Below are positions 59,357 through 64,000 of a stretch of 64,000 nucleotides of DNA, one piece after another. The stretch is from Maratus speciosus (Eukaryota > Arthropoda > Arachnida > Araneae > Salticidae): NCBI GenBank assembly GCA_963932465.1, contig OZ010792.1, positions 186,777,377 to 186,841,376 of the forward strand, given 5' to 3'. The notes under the pieces are model-generated. The model was not told where the DNA came from and made no database searches. It saw only the letters and a list, made by a program, of their open reading frames with translations. Every line of letters begins with the position of its first letter. Position 1 is the first letter of the stretch. The translations under genes were made by a program, and so were the position numbers.

Positions 59357-59475
59357 GTCCGGGGTAGCTCAGATGGTAGAGCAATGGCGGCTTCAGCCAG
59401 GAAATCCCTGGTTCGAATCCTGGTCTGGACATTTTTCGCCCAGTTGGAAATTTACATCTAATACCCCTCATAGCA
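59357..59475 (+). mobile_element. tRNA-derived SINE
   Basis: GTCCGGG pairs with TCTGGAC to form a 7-bp acceptor with G-T wobbles. GCTC/GAGC forms the D stem, and the A box TAGCTCAGATGGTAGAGC and B box GGTTCGAATCC are both present. The anticodon loop GGCTTCA lacks the invariant U33 and the T stem has a mismatch, so it is not a convincing functional tRNA. ATTTTTCGCCCAGTTGG follows, matching ATTTTTCACTCCAGTTGG of the SINEs at 22.4 kb, which places it in the same broad family. Confidence 0.7.
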
Positions 59476-59800
59476 TGCATGGTCACGGTGACGTCGTTGT
59501 GACGTCACTGTGAGTCACTGTGGTCACGTCACATCTGTGACCAAAATGCCACCACTCAGTGATGTCACATTGTGACTGAGATGTGAACTTCTTAGAAAAC
59601 TTTGAAAAATTACAAAAAATATTCAAAACATGTTATTTATGTAAAATTATATTTTCTGGCAATTAAAAAAAATTGTGACGTCACTGTTATGACACTGCAT
59701 GTAACGTACGTCACGTCACATTTGTGATGAAAAAAAATCACCATATTGTAAGTCACAGTGTGACAAAAATATGAACATCTAAAATCTTTGAAAATGAACA
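59476..59800 (+). repeat. Two diverged units rich in GTCAC/GTGAC
   Basis: The phrase GTCACGTCACATCTGTGA, then ATGTGAACTTCTTAGAAAACTTTGAAAA, near 59524 recurs as GTCACGTCACATTTGTGA, then ATATGAACATCTAAAATCTTTGAAAA, near 59711 (period about 187). Many short GTCAC/GTGAC palindromes, including TGACGTCA, occur. A repeat origin is more likely than a regulatory one. Confidence 0.55.
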
Positions 59801-60786
59801 GAAATATTACATGCCCGAGTTACAGCGACATAAGGAATGAAAATATATTAGTGGATAGGAAATAGTAAATTCGGACACGAAAAGAGAGGGGGGGGGAGCA
59901 GAAAAAAAATGCACGGTAGAAGTATCAACAAACTAGATTTTCATGCTATATTTTATCAATTTCTTATTTAAGACAGTGAAAGTATACTTTTTTATGATTT
60001 CAATTTTATCTACCATTGCAATTTAATCCTTCACTGATTGTTATTATTATAAAAATGTTTCTCGGGAAAATGGTACGTATTGGAGCAATTTGGATAACAT
60101 ATTTAGAATTAGGAATATTACATTTGTACACTTTACATATTTAGTTTTCAGGGAGGAAGTTGTTTTATTTATTTTTTTATTTTATTTTATTTTATTTTTT
60201 GTCGACCAGTGGTATTCTAAACCCTTCTGTGGTTCCAAACTAAAATTTTCTATTACAGTTAAGTCTGTAGCTTTTAATGAGCACGTAGAAAGAATACTCA
60301 GAGTTTAGTCATATATGCATTTCTTACTTTAGAATTTGCATTCAAGTCATATTTTTTCCTGTTTGTGTTTAACTATTTTAAATAACTATTTTTTTTTAAA
60401 ATTCTACTTCTTTCAGACTTTTTAAATAAAATTAGTATTTTCCGAAAAAATATGTATACAAATTTTATACAAAACCCATGATATAATTATTCGGATTTCA
60501 AATTCGTGTTTTAGAGATATGACTTTAAAAAAAGTTATTTTAAAATTGTTTTATTCTACAGAAAATGAATATGAAAAAAATGACAGATTGACAAAGAAAA
60601 TTTTTTTATCCTGTATACTCTCTTTTCATTTATTAAGAAGATACGTATTTATTTATTAGGTGTAAAACAAACTGTACTTTAAAAAAAAAGAAAGAAAAAA
60701 GGCAGGTGTTTCATTCAAATAGAAAATTTTCATTACAGATACTCTCATAAAGGTAAAATTACTGTGCATTTAAACTCTGTTGTGTA

Positions 60787-60830
<44 letters not shown>

Positions 60831-61439
60831 ATAATAATACAGTAGGAGCACCTGCTTGGTCAAATATCGTCTGCGCTCGATGAAAACCGCAGAATAAAAT
60901 AAGGATCAGAGAACTTCTGACACGGAGAGTTAGTTTTTTTAAGCTAACAGAAATATGCCTGACAATTTAGGATAAAATACGGATATTATTAAAATATTTA
61001 TGGAACTTAAAAGGTATGTCTTATTTAATTTAAATTTTTTGTTCCTTTTTGACAGATTATTACATGAGTTAAATAGTTGTATGTCATATGCAATGAGACT
61101 GATCTGGTTTTCCTTTCAAAAGCAATATGGCGATGGAAAGATTTTTGAGAAATTGTTAAATGCATTTAATTCATCTATTATAGTTTGTTGTTGTTTAATA
61201 GTACAATTATAAATACTAATTATTTAGTGTTTTTCAAATTGCTATATATTTTTTTTAATTGTATTTAAGCGTTTTTTTTACTGTTTGTGATTTTAATCAA
61301 ACATTTAATTGTAGACATTCAGAGTCAGTTATTAAATTTTCCTTGATTGTAAACTCATTTTCTACATTTTCGATACATTTATTTTATTGGCATTAAAAAA
61401 TAAAATATAATATTTAAGAATTGAAATAAAGTATTTTTC
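59801..61439. other. No gene seen, 41-base poly-A at 60788-60828
   Basis: AT-rich DNA with a TTTTA run at about 60170-60200 and a long poly-A. The open frames at 60090-60308 and 61000-61212 are low-complexity and not recognised. Confidence 0.4.
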
Positions 61440-62590
61440 ATGCCCGATAAAGTTGAAAAGTGTTTATGACTTCGGTTTGTCTGGCCGTCTGTCCGCGCTC
61501 TAACTCGCGTAAATATACTCGGATTGACCTAAAATTTTTGGATGTTATTGACGTTTACCATAGCAAGACCCCTATTTGTAATGAAGTTTGTAGCATGTTT
61601 AGTTCATTTACAGGGACAGTCAATTGTATTCCATTACATTACGGCCTGTGGGAAAAAAATCGTTTCAAATGATTTTTAATGATTTTACACGCTTTCAAAC
61701 AGAATAAAATTGATATGCATTTATGAAGCGCACTAAAATGTGCATTCCATAGAAATATGCGATGCAGAGAATAGTTATTGTTCATTTACAGGGCTAAAAA
61801 AGGAATTCCAATACATAATGATATAGGGGTGGAGGGAATTGTTTGCGGCGTACTTTATTTATGTTAATCTATTTGATATGTAATGAAATTGATATACGTC
61901 GTTGAGGTTTACATACTATGAATTATTTCATGTATAATACGAAGTGTGTATAGCATTTACAGGGACACACAAAATATTTCAGATACTATATTGTATCCGA
62001 AGTACTGTTCATTTGCGATGATTGCTGGAAATACATTTTTAATTATGATATGCACTTTTATGATTCACTACATTTATGCATAGTATATGGTGTATATATA
62101 TATGCTATAATTCATATACAGGACTATACAAAAGTATTCATAAGGGTTACTGGGTATTGCTTAAAGGTGGTTTTTAAATAAGTTATGCATTTTAACGCTG
62201 CACTGTATTTAATTTACTAAGAAATGTTTGTAGTAGATAGATAAAATGATATACAGGGTCACGCAAAGAATTGGATACGTTGCCGTCTATGAATTATAAT
62301 TTCTGGAAATGTGATTTCAGCAGTTTTAAGAGTGTTTTAGCTTGAACTAAATTTTAACTAAATAGTGGCGTGTAATAAAGGCTCTAGGTAAACTACAGGG
62401 TTGTACAAAATTATTTAAGTATGTTTCCATATATTAGTATAAATTGCTAAAAGAGAATTTCAACATGTTATGCGCTTCCTTGATAAACTAAATTTTTCCA
62501 TTATATAGTATATATATATCAATCTACAGATCAAATACAGGACTGTTTAAAAGAATTAGAAAACATATTTGTCTGTGGATGGTAGGGTGT
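61440..62590 (+). repeat. Degenerate array with a TACAGGG phrase every 136-176 bp
   Basis: TTTACAGGGACAGTC, TACAGGGCTAAAA, TTTACAGGGACACAC, TACAGGACTATAC, TACAGGGTCACGC, TACAGGGTTGTAC and TACAGGACTGTTT lie near 61610, 61786, 61957, 62119, 62255, 62394 and 62536. The first unit (CATTACATTACGGCC, AATAAAATTGATATGCATTT) is related to the units in the 28.5- and 29.4-kb elements. A related segment lies at 47.74-48.46 kb. Confidence 0.65.
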
Positions 62591-62591
62591 C

Positions 62592-62677
62592 AATGATTTT
62601 AATCGGTTGATTTAAATCAGCGATTAAATCATGATTTTAATCAACCGATTTTTTTAAAAAAATCATTGATTAAAATC
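62592..62677. repeat. Palindrome of GATTTTAATCGGTTGATT type
   Basis: TGATTTTAATCGGTTGATTT and its complement AATCAACCGATTTTTTT..., with an inner GATTTAAATC/GATTAAATC core, form a hairpin. It may be the end of a DNA element, but no partner end was found. Confidence 0.6.
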
Positions 62678-62679
62678 AA

Positions 62680-63180
62680 AAATTTTCTAAATGTTTAAAA
62701 TGTCAAAAAAAGTATTAAAATCTAACATGAACATAATTTGAAAGTTTCTACAGGTATTTTGACTTATGAATAAACAAAAAAAGAGCTTTAAATAATTGTT
62801 TCTAAGCTTAATTCATTAGTATTGTAAAAAAATTAAAAACAGTTGAGTTTGTAAAAAGCATTGTTTTTAAGTTTTTATCCAAATTAAAACAGTTTCATTT
62901 AAAAATGATATTTAAATCTAACATAATTTGCAATGTCATAATTCCCTTTAGGTAATCAATTTATGCATTATTTTATATAAAATACACATAGCAAGTATAA
63001 TTACATTTCTACAAGTAAAGGAATAAATAGTAATTAATAGCAATCTCAAGTTAAAGAAGAATGAAAGAATGACATCTGCTCAGCAGCTAAATTGTAAATG
63101 AATGCATAAGAGAAAAAGAAATAATTGGTATAAAAATGCTAAGCACAGCAAGAGCTTCTTTGGTATAGGTTAAATAAATG

Positions 63181-63231
<51 letters not shown>

Positions 63232-64000
63232 GTAACTCATATATATTAAAAAATTGAACCATTGAAAGCTAATAGAGGTAATAATGCTGTTAGTTAAATA
63301 TTTTGAGGATTTCAGATATTAGTGGCTAACTTATATTTATTCTATATGAATGGGTTTAACTCATTTTCTTTTTTTTTTTTTTTTTTTTTGGTTAGCATAC
63401 ACGTACATGTGTGTAAGTATAGATTTTGGTGGTTTACAGAAATTTTCCTAAATACAAATGCAAAATGAGCTGCAAATAGTATTTGTTAGTTTTGTTATTT
63501 GTGCTACTAACTAATGAAATTACTTATTTGCAGTTTTTATTAATTCTGTAATTACTTATACTGCTTTTTCTAGGCCATTTTTTTAATGGTGCCACACCAT
63601 GCCCCTTTTGAAATTGGCAAAATGCACCCTGCCTTAAAAAAAGAAAAAAAAAAAGTTGAAATTTACCTGTAGTTGTAGCCAGTGATTTCTTGTAAAAAAC
63701 TTCCCCATTCAACAGTATTCTAAATTCATGTGGAAAAAATCTTGCAAAAATATGGAACTTTATTTCTTTAGAAAAAACAGGATATTATTAAAATATGTTA
63801 TTTAATTGTATTTTTCAATTTGTTATTCATAAAATTATTAAAAATTAAGGACACTTTACTTATAATGCTAAAAAATATTCTTTTTTTTTTTCCTTACATC
63901 ATTACTAAACACATTACTAATATATTTCCTCATGAAATAGTGCCCGTTTTTTGAACTAGCATCCTGTCCCTTTTTCTTTCTAAAATGAATTATTATCATT
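62680..64000. other. No gene seen, ATT microsatellite at 63182-63231
   Basis: AT-rich DNA with a (TTA)n run of about 50 bp and a poly-T at about 63369-63390. The 62-codon minus-strand frame at 63524-63712 is not recognised. Confidence 0.45.

Noticed and set aside
59357..59430. Possible functional tRNA gene
   Set aside because: The acceptor and D stem fold, but the anticodon loop lacks U33, the T stem has a mismatch and a SINE body follows directly. I treat it as a SINE head.
59476..59800. Cluster of CRE-like TGACGTCA sites as a regulatory region
   Set aside because: The motifs are explained by a two-unit repeat rich in GTCAC/GTGAC, and no gene lies nearby.

Overview
The window is 64 kb of AT-rich eukaryotic DNA that is almost entirely transposable-element and repeat sequence. 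I find one intact long coding region, a 988-residue reverse transcriptase on the minus strand at 53.1-56.1 kb. I find no host gene with introns, no rRNA and no convincing functional tRNA gene. The mix of elements (a Naiad-type Penelope-like element, hAT, Helitron-like and piggyBac-like non-autonomous elements, Tc1/mariner-like elements with long inverted ends, tRNA-derived SINEs) fits an arthropod. A spider or other arachnid is the best guess, because Naiad elements are known to be abundant in spiders. This is an inference and not a species assignment.

Layout. 0-7 kb: a hairpin repeat, then a 6.04-kb hAT-type unit (983-7022) with 13-bp perfect terminal inverted repeats and an 8-bp target duplication; its interior has decayed and carries a nested TTAA element and degenerate tandem repeats. 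8-18 kb: two Helitron-like copies, four small elements with piggyBac-like CC...TTAA ends, a tRNA-derived SINE, two decayed Tc1/mariner-like elements side by side, and nested palindromic elements. 20-22.6 kb: a fold-back Tc1/mariner element whose roughly 720-bp arms include the transposase C-terminus, followed by two SINEs head to head. 23-27 kb: a tandem array whose units carry a hAT-like miniature element, then a third Helitron-like copy. 28.5-31.5 kb: two inverted copies of one element interlocked with a hAT-like pair of ends. 34-50 kb: miniature elements, short tandem repeats and three fold-back elements, two of which abut exactly. 50.6-52.1 kb: a satellite of about 325 bp per unit. 52.8-56.5 kb: the Naiad element, bounded on both sides by TA microsatellite. 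56.5-64 kb: mostly unassigned DNA, one SINE and a long degenerate array at 61.4-62.6 kb.

No pathway is encoded. The only potentially active machinery is the Naiad protein: an N-terminal GIY-YIG nuclease with Cys/His ligands, a CxC linker motif and a telomerase-related reverse transcriptase. The other elements are non-autonomous or broken and would need enzymes supplied from elsewhere in the genome. The most informative details are nested insertions that preserve empty sites, a conserved internal spacing shared by three fold-back elements with different tips, and three hairpin or repeat loci with a hammerhead-ribozyme-like core.
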